Assembly: GCF_900177295.1 (NCBI RefSeq)
Contig: NZ_FWZX01000002.1
Span: 342,124 to 406,123 of the forward strand
Reading direction: 5' to 3'
Origin: Tistlia consotensis USBA 355
GTDB lineage: Bacteria > Pseudomonadota > Alphaproteobacteria > Kiloniellales > DSM-21159
DNA: 64,000 bases
Shown here: piece after piece, positions 24,926 through 33,003 of the stretch
Position numbering within the stretch: the first letter of the stretch is position 1
Layout: each line of letters opens with the position of its first letter
Program-made: the position numbers and the translations under genes
The notes under the pieces: generated by a model
Told to the model about the DNA's origin: nothing
Seen by the model: only the letters and a program-made list of their open reading frames with translations
The model's database searches: none

Positions 24926-25488
24926 TTATTCCAAGTCATTATATATGGTTTTGCTGTCACAGATATGATCAATCTGGCGGCATTTCTGTCATAATTTCCA
25001 TTGACACTTTGAAGCATCATGTCTGTCTCAACAGATATTTGGCTGATTATTCCGTCGTCTTCCAAAAGACAATACAGGGGATTTAAGTCATCCGCAAGAT
25101 CGCCAGAAAACTCGCCCACTTTCGGTAGCCTGAGAGCATCGAACAAGGTCTTGAGCCGATTGTCTATATCCCCGGAACTAAGCAAATTGCCCGGCGGGTC
25201 TGGCCTAAGAAAAAGTATGTCCAAGTGGCAAGTCAGACATAGATCGTCTGTGATCAATGGAACAAATTTATTATCGCCCATGCAAAATCTTTGTTTTAGC
25301 TCATCTCTTCGAAGTTCATGCTTTATATCCGGCCCATCATTGTATTTATGTCTCAGGATAGGATGAGTATCCCACAACCTTTTTAGTTGCCAATGGAAAT
25401 AGGTCCGTATTGCATGCTTATGCTCAGACCGTGTGCTGCTGCGCGACGCCCCCAACAGCGGCCCTTCGTAGGTGAGACGAAACTCCAT
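24913..25488 (-). CDS. RusA-like putative Holliday-junction resolvase carried by the IS element
   Basis: 191 aa from ATG 25488 (MEFRLTYEGPLLGAS), with AGAGAAG as ribosome binding site. Residues 107-113 read D-I-D-N-R-L-K, followed by FDAL, and residues 142-145 read L-E-D-D. The RusA endonuclease active site is D-x-D-N-x-x-K plus a downstream D-D, so the catalytic pattern is matched in order and spacing, with an inserted ~20-residue loop. Codon use and base composition differ sharply from the host. In-frame ATGs at 25560 and 25602 are alternatives. I infer a structure-specific nuclease; a nuclease-fold protein of other function is possible. Confidence 0.6.
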   Translation of the reverse strand: MEFRLTYEGPLLGASRSSTRSEHKHAIRTYFHWQLKRLWDTHPILRHKYNDGPDIKHELRRDELKQRFCMGDNKFVPLITDDLCLTCHLDILFLRPDPPGNLLSSGDIDNRLKTLFDALRLPKVGEFSGDLADDLNPLYCLLEDDGIISQISVETDMMLQSVNGNYDRNAARLIISVTAKPYIMTWNNADF

Positions 25489-25582
25489 CGCATCTTCTCT
25501 GTATGACTCTGGATCGGTCATCAGCATGGCACGCGAACGCCATGATGCAGCATCGCTCATGCTAGCACCCCCCGCCGAGTCG

Positions 25583-25606
25583 GGGTACGGGAAGTATAAC
25601 ATCGCC
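25583..25606 (-). repeat. Terminal inverted repeat, right
   Basis: Right 24-bp end of the IS1595-family element, inverted relative to 23745-23768 (19/24 matches). Confidence 0.85.
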
Positions 25607-25614
25607 GTGAACGC
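25607..25614 (+). repeat. 8-bp target-site duplication, right
   Basis: GTGAACGC, the exact partner of 23737-23744. Confidence 0.9.
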
Positions 25615-25829
25615 TTATATGGTCGGCCGGGCTGCCGCCTTTTGCCGCAAGGCGGTACGGCGGCCCCCCGCCGTGCTATAGCGCGCTGTCGCGCTCGATC
25701 CGGTGCGTCTCGCGGCCGCCCGCAGAAGGTTGCCCGAGGTCGGCTTCGGCGCGATCGGGGGGACGCTGGCCAGACCCGGCCCGGCGCCCAACGTGCCAGC
25801 AAGAGCACAGCTCTGGGGGGATCCGGCAC

Positions 25830-26543
25830 ATGCTCGACTATCTCAGAAACTCGGCCTTCATCTCGGTCCGGGACGTCGGCCTGTTCCTGGCCAGCGCCCG
25901 CAGCGATGCGCGGCTCGAGTCGCTGCGCCGCGACGGCCCGGCCGCCGCGGCCTTCGACCGGCTCTATGCCGACGCGGCGCACAACGACCCCTGGGCCTCG
26001 GGGCGGCCGCAGTACCAGTACCAGCGGCGCAAGTACGATGCCCTGGCCCGCTTGCTGCCGAAGCGCCGCTACCGGCGGGCGCTCGACCTCGGCTGCGGGC
26101 TCGGACTGTTCAGCGAGCGGCTGTCGTGCTGCGCCGACCAGGTACTGGGCATCGACATCTCGGAGGTCGCCATCGGCCGGGCCGCGGAGCGGACGCGGCG
26201 CGCGGGCAACGTCGAGCTGCGCCAGGGCGACATCCTCGACCTCGGGCCGGAGCTCGACGGCAGCTTCGACCTCGTCGTCGTGGCCGACACGATCTACTAC
26301 CTGCCGCAGCCGATCCAGGACACGACGCTGAAGGCCCTGGCGGCGCGGATCTCGGAGCTGCTGGCGCCGGACGGCATCCTCTTGGTCGCCAACCACTACT
26401 TCCCGATGCCCAACGCCGAGACCCGCCTGACCCGGCGGATCCACCAGTCCTTCCAGTGGTCGCCGCGGCTGACCCTGTTCTCCGAGCACAAGGGCGCCTT
26501 CTTCCTGGCCAGCCTGCTCGGCCCGGTCGCCGCGCCGGCCTGA
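25830..26543 (+). CDS. Class I SAM-dependent methyltransferase (NodS-like)
   Basis: 237 aa. Motif I is ALDLGCGLGLFSERL near residues 89-103. An acidic GIDIS follows, then FDLVVVADTIYYLPQP, as in NodS/SAM methyltransferases acting on small molecules. DNA-methyltransferase motifs (N/DPPY) are absent, so it is not a restriction partner of the HNH gene that follows. First gene to the right of the IS insertion. Substrate unknown. Confidence 0.85.
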   Translation: MLDYLRNSAFISVRDVGLFLASARSDARLESLRRDGPAAAAFDRLYADAAHNDPWASGRPQYQYQRRKYDALARLLPKRRYRRALDLGCGLGLFSERLSCCADQVLGIDISEVAIGRAAERTRRAGNVELRQGDILDLGPELDGSFDLVVVADTIYYLPQPIQDTTLKALAARISELLAPDGILLVANHYFPMPNAETRLTRRIHQSFQWSPRLTLFSEHKGAFFLASLLGPVAAPA

Positions 26544-26610
26544 CGGGCCCGGCCGAAGCAGCCGTCATCGGGGCTTTGGCGGGAGCGCCGATTCACGCTA
26601 TCGATGCGCG

Positions 26611-27504
26611 ATGGGGTTCGGGGTCTTCATCCATCGCTCGGATTCGATCTACGAGGACAGTCCGGCCGAGCAGTACCAGTTCCCGCGCCAGTACCTGGGG
26701 CGGGTCCAGGCCTGCGTCGGCGGCTGGATCGTGTATCTGGAGCCGAGCAAGGTGCCGGGGACCCGCGGCTATTTCGCCGTCGCCAAGGTCGGGCAGGTCA
26801 TTCCCGATCCCAAGGCGCCGGCCATGTACCTCGCGCTCATCGAGCCCGGCAGCTACCTGAGCTTCCCCACCCCCGTTCCCTTCAGCGACCCCGACGGCGT
26901 GATCGAGCGTGGCCTGCTGAACGCCGAGGGGCGGCTATCGGGCCGCGCCCAGGCGGCGGTACGTCCCCTGTCGGCGGCAGACTTCAACCGCATCCTGGCC
27001 CGTGGCCTGGAAGAGCCCGCTCCGCTGTTGCCTCGGGTCGATTCCGCGATGCCGAGCGCCGGCCTGGAGGAGGAACCGCTGCCGTTCCTGTACGAGCAGG
27101 AACGGCAGCGCGTCCTGACGTCCCGCCTCTATCGGGACCGCGTCTTCCGCCGCACCGTCTTGCAGGCCTACGACGAGCGTTGCGCGATCACCGGCCTCAA
27201 GCTGATCAACGGTCGCGGCCGTGCAGAGGTCGAGGCCGCTCACATCCGGCCCGTCGGCGCGAGCGGGCCCGACGACGTGACCAACGGCCTCGCGCTGTCG
27301 GGGACGGTGCACTGGATGTTCGACCGCGGCCTGCTCAGCCTGGCAGACGATTTGACGATCCTGCTCTCTCGGCAGATCAACGACGTGGAGAGCGTGCGGG
27401 CGTTGCTCAACAGGGATGGTCGTGCCCGGTCGCCGCGACGTCCCTCGGACCGGCCGCATCCGCACTTCCTGCAGTGGCACCGCGAGAACTGCTTCAAGTG
27501 CTGA
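26611..27504 (+). CDS. HNH endonuclease with possible PUA-like N-terminal domain
   Basis: 297 aa. The C-terminal half holds an HNH_2-type nuclease: RCAITGL, EAAHIRPVG, DDVTNGLALS and HWMFDRGLL supply the H-N-H metal site. The first ~105 residues are beta-rich (YQFPRQYLGRVQACVGGWIV, YFAVAKVGQV, MYLALIEPGSYLSF). They resemble the small-barrel modules that recognise modified bases in type IV restriction enzymes (inference). No methyltransferase of DNA type is adjacent, which fits a modification-dependent or stand-alone enzyme. ATG 26611; an ATG at 26604 is out of frame. Confidence 0.75.
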   Translation: MGFGVFIHRSDSIYEDSPAEQYQFPRQYLGRVQACVGGWIVYLEPSKVPGTRGYFAVAKVGQVIPDPKAPAMYLALIEPGSYLSFPTPVPFSDPDGVIERGLLNAEGRLSGRAQAAVRPLSAADFNRILARGLEEPAPLLPRVDSAMPSAGLEEEPLPFLYEQERQRVLTSRLYRDRVFRRTVLQAYDERCAITGLKLINGRGRAEVEAAHIRPVGASGPDDVTNGLALSGTVHWMFDRGLLSLADDLTILLSRQINDVESVRALLNRDGRARSPRRPSDRPHPHFLQWHRENCFKC

Positions 27505-27537
27505 GCCGGCCGACGCCCCATCCTGTCCCGACTTCGT

Positions 27538-28470
27538 TCATCCCGGCTTGCAGCCCTTGGCCATCAGGTAGACCGAGTAGAGCGAGGTCGTGCCGCAGAT
27601 GAACAGGCGGTTGAGCTTGACGCCGCCGAAGGTGACGTTGGCGACCATCTCCGGGATCAGCACCTTGCCGATCAGGGTGCCGTCGGGGTCGTAGCAGTGC
27701 ACGCCCTCGCCGGTGCTGGTCCAGATCCGGCCTTCCGTGTCGAGCCGGAAGCCGTCGAACAGGCCTTCGGAGCACGCGGCGAAGATCTCGCCGCCGGCGA
27801 GGCTGCGGCCGTCGGCGCCGACCGCGAAGCGGCGGATGTGGCGCGGGCCGTCCTCGACGTGGGTGGCGCCGGTGTCGGCGACGTAGAGCAGCGTCTCGTC
27901 CGGGGAGAAGGCGAGGCCGTTGGGCCGGACCATGTCGTCGATCACCCGCTCGACGGCGCCGCTCTTCGGATCGATGCGGTAGACGTGGCAGCCCTCGATC
28001 TCGGGCTCCTGCTTGTCGCCCTCGTAGTCGCCGTCGATGCCGTAGGCCGGGTCGGTGAACCAGACCGAATCGTCGGACTTCACCACCAGGTCGTTCGGCG
28101 AGTTCAGGCGCCTGCCCTGCCAGCGGTCGGCCAGCACGGTGATCGATCCGTCGATCTCGGTGCGGGTGACGCGGCGGCTGCGATGCTCGCAGGTCACCAG
28201 GCGGCCCTGGTTGTCGACCGTGTTGCCGTTGGAGTTGTTGGAGTTCTCGCGGAACACCGAGATCTGGTCGCCGGGATCGGCCAGCCGCAGCATCCGGTTG
28301 TTCGGGATGTCCGACCAGATCAGGTAGCGCCCGGCCGCGAACCAGGCCGGGCCCTCGCACCAGCGCGCCCCGGTCCACAGACGCTCGACCCGCACGTGCC
28401 CGGCGAAGCAGGCCTTGAAGCGCCGGTCGAGCACGACGATGTCGGTGCCCTCCACGGTCTCGTACCACAT
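27538..28470 (-). CDS. SMP-30/gluconolactonase/LRE-family hydrolase
   Basis: 310 aa. A calcium-dependent six-bladed propeller: CEGPAWF carries the metal glutamate, NSPNDLVVKSD the Asn ligand, and RPNGLAFSPDETLLYVADT the Asn/Asp ligands. Such enzymes hydrolyse sugar lactones or similar esters. Start ATG 28470. The acetamidase-like gene upstream ends 93 bp away on the same strand and may be cotranscribed. Cytoplasmic; specificity not predictable. Confidence 0.9.
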   Translation of the reverse strand: MWYETVEGTDIVVLDRRFKACFAGHVRVERLWTGARWCEGPAWFAAGRYLIWSDIPNNRMLRLADPGDQISVFRENSNNSNGNTVDNQGRLVTCEHRSRRVTRTEIDGSITVLADRWQGRRLNSPNDLVVKSDDSVWFTDPAYGIDGDYEGDKQEPEIEGCHVYRIDPKSGAVERVIDDMVRPNGLAFSPDETLLYVADTGATHVEDGPRHIRRFAVGADGRSLAGGEIFAACSEGLFDGFRLDTEGRIWTSTGEGVHCYDPDGTLIGKVLIPEMVANVTFGGVKLNRLFICGTTSLYSVYLMAKGCKPG

Positions 28471-28563
28471 GGGCGATCTCCCTCCCTATCTTCGTTCCCT
28501 GGCGCCCAGAATGCACCTCTTGCGGGCGGCCCGCGAGCCCTCGCGCTGTCGCGGCCGCTCCGG

Positions 28564-29508
28564 TCAGGCGAGGACGGCGCGGGGGAAGTAGAAGGAGACG
28601 ACCCAGTTCGGCTGGTCGACGATCTCGCTGATCCGGAGGTCGCCGGCAACGCTGCACAGCAGGTAGGCCTCGACCGCCGACAGGCCTTCGCGGCGGCTCA
28701 GCAGCTCGACCATGGCGCCGACCGCGTCGCGGGCGCCGGCGAAGAGGTCCGGCCCGACGCCGGTCGTCACGTCCCAGCCCAGCGCGGCGCGCGGGTCGGG
28801 ACCGCGCTGCGGCAGGAAGAAGCGCGGGAAGGCCGGGCCGGCGCCCTTCTCCAGCTCGAACCGCAGGGCCACGTCCATCGGGCTTTCGATGGCGGTGCCG
28901 CAGACCTCGCCGTCGCCCTGGGCCGCGTGGGTGTCGCCGACCGAGAAGAGGCCGCCCGGCACCTCGACCGGCAGCCACAGCTCGCTGCCCTCGGCCAGGT
29001 CGCGGATGTCCATGTTGCCGCCGACCCGGCGCGGCGGCACGACGCTGTGCAGGCCGGGCTCGGCCGGCGCCAGGCCGATGGTGCCGCAGAAGGGCCTGAG
29101 CGGCACGCGGCCGCCGGGGCCGTAGGCGGCCGGCCGCGACAGGTCGGTCTCGTAGCGCCAGAGATGCAGGGCCGGCTCTGGGAACTGGTCGGCGAGCAGG
29201 CCGAAGCCCGGGATGTTCGCGGTCCAGCCCCAGCCGGAGGGCCGGTAGCCCAGCACCGTGATCTTGATCGCGTCGCCGGGCTCGGCGCCCTCGACGAAGA
29301 CCGGCCCGGTCACCGGGTTGACCCTGCCGAAGTCGAGCCCGGCGATCTCGGCGGCCGTCGACTGTGGCGTCAACTGCCCGCCCGAGGCGTCGACGGTCCG
29401 GAACTCGACCGTCTCGCCCGGCGCCACGGCGAGACGGGGCGGGATGGCGTTGTCCCAGCCGAAGTGGTGATGCTCCTGGTGGATCGTGTGCCCGCAGCCG
29501 AGGCTCAT
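28564..29508 (-). CDS. Acetamidase/formamidase family protein
   Basis: 314 aa, full length for the family. HQEHHHFGWDN, NPVTGPVFVEGAEPGDAIKI and GGNMDIRDLAEGSELWLPV, together with GLFSVGDTHAAQGDGEVCGTAIE, are the family signatures, including the metal-binding histidine and aspartate of formamidase. It hydrolyses short amides to ammonia and an acid. ATG 29508. It lies head-to-head with the ArsC-like gene, 184 bp apart. Confidence 0.92.
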   Translation of the reverse strand: MSLGCGHTIHQEHHHFGWDNAIPPRLAVAPGETVEFRTVDASGGQLTPQSTAAEIAGLDFGRVNPVTGPVFVEGAEPGDAIKITVLGYRPSGWGWTANIPGFGLLADQFPEPALHLWRYETDLSRPAAYGPGGRVPLRPFCGTIGLAPAEPGLHSVVPPRRVGGNMDIRDLAEGSELWLPVEVPGGLFSVGDTHAAQGDGEVCGTAIESPMDVALRFELEKGAGPAFPRFFLPQRGPDPRAALGWDVTTGVGPDLFAGARDAVGAMVELLSRREGLSAVEAYLLCSVAGDLRISEIVDQPNWVVSFYFPRAVLA

Positions 29509-29692
29509 GGCGGCTCGCCCTCCCTTGCCGGATCGACCCGAGCCTACCCCGTCTGGGCGCAGGGGGCGACTGCCCGGTCTTCGGCGCCGGCTGTTCCGGC
29601 CTCCCGCGCGTGCTAGCCTGTGCCCGAAGCGCGCCGCGCCGAAGCGGGGCAGGCGCGGGGAATCCCAGAACGGCGAGGGAGTCGGGCCGGCG

Positions 29693-30043
29693 ATGGCGGT
29701 GACGATCTACGGCATCAAGAACTGCGACACGATGAAGAAGGCGCGGGCCTGGCTCGAGGGCCGGGGCGTCGACTACGCCTTCCACGACTACAAGGCCGCG
29801 GGCATCGGGCAGGCGGTGCTGGAGGGCTGGGCCCGCGAGGTCGGCTGGGAGACGCTGCTGAACCGGGCCGGCACGACCTTTCGCAAGCTGCCGGAGGCCG
29901 AGAAGGCCGGGCTCGACGAGGCGAGGGCGGTCCGCCTGATGCTGGCCCAGCCCTCGATGATCAAGCGGCCGGTCCTGGAAGCCGACGGTCGCCTGCTGGT
30001 CGGCTTCAAGCCCGAACGCTACGCCACGCTGTTCGGCGGCTGA
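29693..30043 (+). CDS. ArsC/Spx-family protein (YffB type)
   Basis: 116 aa. The thioredoxin-fold start TIYGIKNCDTMKKARAWLEG has the single N-terminal cysteine of YffB-type proteins, and FRKLPEAEK and PSMIKRPVLE follow as in ArsC. YffB homologues are of unclear biological role and are usually not the arsenate reductase of an ars operon; no ars genes are adjacent here. ATG 29693 gives the family length. Confidence 0.88.
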   Translation: MAVTIYGIKNCDTMKKARAWLEGRGVDYAFHDYKAAGIGQAVLEGWAREVGWETLLNRAGTTFRKLPEAEKAGLDEARAVRLMLAQPSMIKRPVLEADGRLLVGFKPERYATLFGG

Positions 30044-30274
30044 CGCGGGACGGCCGGTCGTTCCGGTCCTCTTTCCTGCCTTGGACAAGGAATCGATGGT
30101 GATCGCGCGGCGATCGGCCGAAAATTCGCGCAGATTCCTTGCGTGAATTTTTGCGTGAGTACTTGATGGAGTTCCGTGCAACCTGGGAAGGGGCGGCGCA
30201 GGCGGCCCGGGATCTGCCGTTTTTTGTTCCCATCGACCCGGTGTCGTGTGATGATTATCTGGGAGCGATCGTTG

Positions 30275-30296
30275 TTTCGATAACGGGAGATCGAAA
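30275..30296 (+). promoter_or_regulatory. Hairpin enclosing the ribosome binding site of the first PAS gene
   Basis: TTTCGAT (30275-30281) and ATCGAAA (30290-30296) are perfectly complementary and enclose AACGGGAG, which holds the ribosome binding site. The last A of the stem is the first base of the ATG. This could lower translation until melted or bound. Free-energy support was not computed. Confidence 0.4.
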
Positions 30297-30841
30297 TGAC
30301 GTATTTTCTCTACTCGGATTTCTATCTGGCAGACCTGGGCGCTCGCGATCCGCCGACGCTCCATCCGCGCTTCGCCGAGATGGCCGCCTATCTCGCGCGG
30401 GTCGCGCCGCGGGGCCGCCTGCCGGGGCGCCAGCACGTCGACCCCTGCGACCTCCGCAGGGTCATCGGACTGCTGAACCTCGTCCAGGTCGAGCGCGAGG
30501 GAACGGCGCTGCGCTTCCGCTTCCGCCTCATCGGCGAGAGGCAGCGGCTCGCCGCCGGCCGGAACATCGCCGGCCGGCTGGTCGAGGATGCGGTGCTGCC
30601 CGACCTGGTGCCGCGGATCATCGCGAACATGACGAAGGTCGTCACGGCCCGGCGGGCGGTCTACGACCGCTTCCCGATGCCCCATGAAGGGCGCGAGTTC
30701 ATCGACTCCGAGCGCATGTATTTTCCGCTCGCCGCCGACGGCGAGACCGTCGACGTGATCCTGATCCTGAACGGCTATCCCGAGGCGGAGCAGGGGCTCG
30801 GCGTGCCCGCGGCCTATGCCGCGGCGGTGCAGCGGCGCTAG
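30296..30841 (+). CDS. PAS_5-type domain protein
   Basis: 181 aa. The region from ~residue 20 (LHPRFAEMAAYLARVAPRGR, HVDPCDLRRVIGLLNLVQVE, RFRFRLIGERQRLAAGRNI) matches the stand-alone PAS_5 sensors frequent in Azospirillum-like bacteria. There is no output domain. The second half has YFPLAADGETVDVILILNGYP. A second protein of the same type is at 34181. Its start lies at the end of a hairpin. Ligand and partner unknown. Confidence 0.8.
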   Translation: MTYFLYSDFYLADLGARDPPTLHPRFAEMAAYLARVAPRGRLPGRQHVDPCDLRRVIGLLNLVQVEREGTALRFRFRLIGERQRLAAGRNIAGRLVEDAVLPDLVPRIIANMTKVVTARRAVYDRFPMPHEGREFIDSERMYFPLAADGETVDVILILNGYPEAEQGLGVPAAYAAAVQRR

Positions 30842-30977
30842 CCTGGTTGTCTTGCGTGCGGTGCTGCGCGCCGCCGAGCGGTCGGGCCGGTCGGGGCAGC
30901 CGCGGCTATCCTCGCGGCCGTCCGGCGGGCATGCTGGCGCCGGCTCCCCCGCGAGCCGCTGCAGAAGGAGGTCCGCC

Positions 30978-31712
30978 ATGTCCGATTCCGCCGCCTGGAG
31001 CGAGGCCGAGAGCGCGGTCTATCGCGACCTTTCGCGCTATGCGGTGCCGCAGCGCGCCCGGCAGGTCGCCATGGTCACGGCACTGGTCCGTGCCGCCGTC
31101 GCGGCCGGGGCGGACGGCGCCCTGCTCGATCTCTGCTGCGGCGAGGGACTGCTCAGCGAGGCACTGCTGGCGGCCCTGCCCGAGGCGCGGGTGCTGGCCT
31201 ACGACGGCTCCGACTCCATGCTGGCGACGACCCGCCGGCGGGCCGGCGACACGCCGCGCCTCGAGACCCGGCTGATCGACCTGGCGACGGCCGGCTGGCG
31301 GCGCTTCGAGCGGCCGCTCGGCGCCGTCGTCTCGTCGCTGGCGATCCACCACCTCGACGCTGCCGGCAAGCGCGCCCTCTTCGCCGACCTCCACGCCGCG
31401 CTGGCGCCCGGCGGCGTCTTCGTGCTGGCCGACGTCGTGCAGCCGGCGACGGCGGCCGGTCAGGCGATCGCGGCCGAGCTCTGGGACGAGGAGGTCAGGC
31501 GCCAGGCCCTGGAGCTCGACGGCGACCTCTCCGGCTTCGAGGCCTTCGAGAGGGCCGAATGGAACCACTTCCGGCACGGCGGGCTCGACCCGATCGACAA
31601 GCCCTCGTCGCTCGTCGAGCAGCTCGACTGGCTGCGCGCCGCCGGCTTCGCCGATGTCGAGCTGCACTGGATGACCGCCGGCCAGATGATCGCCAGCGGC
31701 TGGCGGCGCTGA
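30978..31712 (+). CDS. Class I SAM-dependent methyltransferase
   Basis: 244 aa. Motif I is LLDLCCGEGLLSEALL near residue 47, motif II LAYDGSDSM and motif IV AVVSSLAIHHLDAAGK. ATG 30978 follows AGAAGGAGG with ideal spacing. It resembles small-molecule methyltransferases of the ubiquinone/trans-aconitate type, but the acceptor is unknown. It converges with the YHYH gene at 31728. Confidence 0.88.
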   Translation: MSDSAAWSEAESAVYRDLSRYAVPQRARQVAMVTALVRAAVAAGADGALLDLCCGEGLLSEALLAALPEARVLAYDGSDSMLATTRRRAGDTPRLETRLIDLATAGWRRFERPLGAVVSSLAIHHLDAAGKRALFADLHAALAPGGVFVLADVVQPATAAGQAIAAELWDEEVRRQALELDGDLSGFEAFERAEWNHFRHGGLDPIDKPSSLVEQLDWLRAAGFADVELHWMTAGQMIASGWRR

Positions 31713-31727
31713 GCGGCCGCGGCGGTC

Positions 31728-32807
31728 TCAGCGCGGCCGGTGGCGGGCGAAGGCGGCACGCAGCTGCGGCAGCGGCACGCCGAGCAGGCGCGCCGCGCGC
31801 TGCAGGTCCGGCGGCGGCGGGCCGACCGCGCGGCGCAGGGCGACCGGGTCGAGGTCGAGCTCGCGGGCGATCTCGGCCAGCGGATCGCCCGGCCCGCCGG
31901 GACCGGCCTGGGCGCCCGAGGGACCGGCACCCCGCTGTGACGGGCCCTGGAGCCCGACCGGCGTGCCGCGGAAGCAGCCCAGCGAGTAGGGGTACTCCTC
32001 GGTCATGTGGTAGTGGTAGATCCGCCGGATCCGCCCGTCCCAGAGCACCGGGCCGACGTGGCCGTGGCAGGCATCGAGGTCCGCATCGGCGATCGGCCGG
32101 CCGCCGACGTCCTTCGGCCCGTAGATGCCGAAGCCGTCGAGCGCGTAGCCGAGCAGCAGGCTGTGCCCCTCGGCGTCGTGGCCGTCGCCCATGCAGGGCG
32201 AGAGGTCGTGGTAGTGGTAGGTGCCGTCCCGCTCCGGATGACCGCCGCAGGCGTCGAGGATCTCGTGCGCCGGCGCGTCCCGGCCGCCGCCGTCCAGCGC
32301 GTTGAAGATGGCGACGCCGGTCAGGGCGAAGCCGATCATCTGCATCGGCAGGCAGCTCGGCGCCGCGGCGAGCTGCGGCTGCGCCGGCAGGCGCAGCAGG
32401 ACCTGCTGCTCGCGGATCCGGTTCGGGTTGCGGTCGTAGCGCCAGGCCGGATCCGACGAGGCGATCGGGAACCGGCCGGTCGGATGGCTCGGCAGGTCGT
32501 TCGCCCGGACCACCCGCTCGTCGCCCTCGAGCGAGATCTCGATGCGGGCGTTCGGCCAGGCGACCTCGCCCTCGACCGTCGGCTTGCGCTCCGGGTCGTA
32601 GCGGTCGCCGACGATCCAGGGGCCGGACCGCCGGGCGCCGCCCGCGTTCGGATCGAAGCGCTGCAGGCAGGAGAACAGGTAGCCGGTCCTCGGCTCCGGC
32701 GAGATGCGGCCGTCGCCGAGCGGCCGCCCCTCCTGCGCCGCCGCCGAGGCGGCCGCCGCCAGGACGAGCGCCAGGACCGCCAGACCGATCGAGCCGCGTG
32801 CGGCCAT
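31728..32807 (-). CDS. YHYH-domain secreted protein
   Basis: 359 aa. An N-terminal signal peptide (GSIGLAVLALVLAAAASAAAQ, cut near AAA-Q) is followed by the YHYH domain, with both signature copies: GTYHYHDLSPCMGD and RIYHYHMTEEYPYSLGC. The YHYH motifs and paired cysteines suggest metal binding in the periplasm. The C-terminal ~70 residues are Pro/Gly-rich and then helical. Function unproven. ATG 32807 gives a proper signal peptide. Confidence 0.85.
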   Translation of the reverse strand: MAARGSIGLAVLALVLAAAASAAAQEGRPLGDGRISPEPRTGYLFSCLQRFDPNAGGARRSGPWIVGDRYDPERKPTVEGEVAWPNARIEISLEGDERVVRANDLPSHPTGRFPIASSDPAWRYDRNPNRIREQQVLLRLPAQPQLAAAPSCLPMQMIGFALTGVAIFNALDGGGRDAPAHEILDACGGHPERDGTYHYHDLSPCMGDGHDAEGHSLLLGYALDGFGIYGPKDVGGRPIADADLDACHGHVGPVLWDGRIRRIYHYHMTEEYPYSLGCFRGTPVGLQGPSQRGAGPSGAQAGPGGPGDPLAEIARELDLDPVALRRAVGPPPPDLQRAARLLGVPLPQLRAAFARHRPR

Positions 32808-33003
32808 CGCGCAACCTCCCCGTCGCCCGCCGAAGCGCGGGTGCCGCAGCCAGCTTAACCTCCTTCTGCTTGCCGGAAGGTTGCCATGGCGGCCGGGATT
32901 GAATCGCCTTCGCGACTGCGCCACTGTCGCGGCTTCCCGCCGATCGGCCGCGTCGCCCCGCCGCCGGCCAGCTCCCCCTTCACGGCACCGAGGATCCAGG
33001 CGC

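Larger units (their letters stand above)
23745..25606 (+). mobile_element. IS1595-family insertion sequence with two passenger genes
   Basis: A complete 1,862-bp element. Its ends, 23745-23768 and 25583-25606, are 24-bp inverted repeats matching at 19 of 24 positions; they share TTATACTT-NN-CGTACCC and are flanked by GTGAACGC on both sides. Inside are the transposase (plus), an overlapping 53-aa gene (plus) and, facing them, an AT-rich gene for a RusA-like protein. The passenger part is strikingly lower in GC than the host. All three reading frames are intact, so the insertion is probably fairly recent. Confidence 0.92.

Noticed and set aside
25830-27504. Methyltransferase plus HNH nuclease as a restriction-modification pair
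   Set aside because: The methyltransferase is of the NodS/small-molecule type without DNA-methylase motifs.
30139-30687. An alternative open frame overlapping the first PAS gene
   Set aside because: Its first 45 residues are unremarkable and the remainder is out of frame with the PAS_5 protein; the 30044-30295 gap is better read as leader and promoter DNA.
27494-30979. A 1,161-codon open frame on the minus strand across several genes
   Set aside because: Very high GC suppresses stop codons, so long frames arise opposite and beside real genes. This one has Arg/Pro/Gly-biased composition, no domain, and overlaps SMP-30, amidase, ArsC-like and PAS genes.
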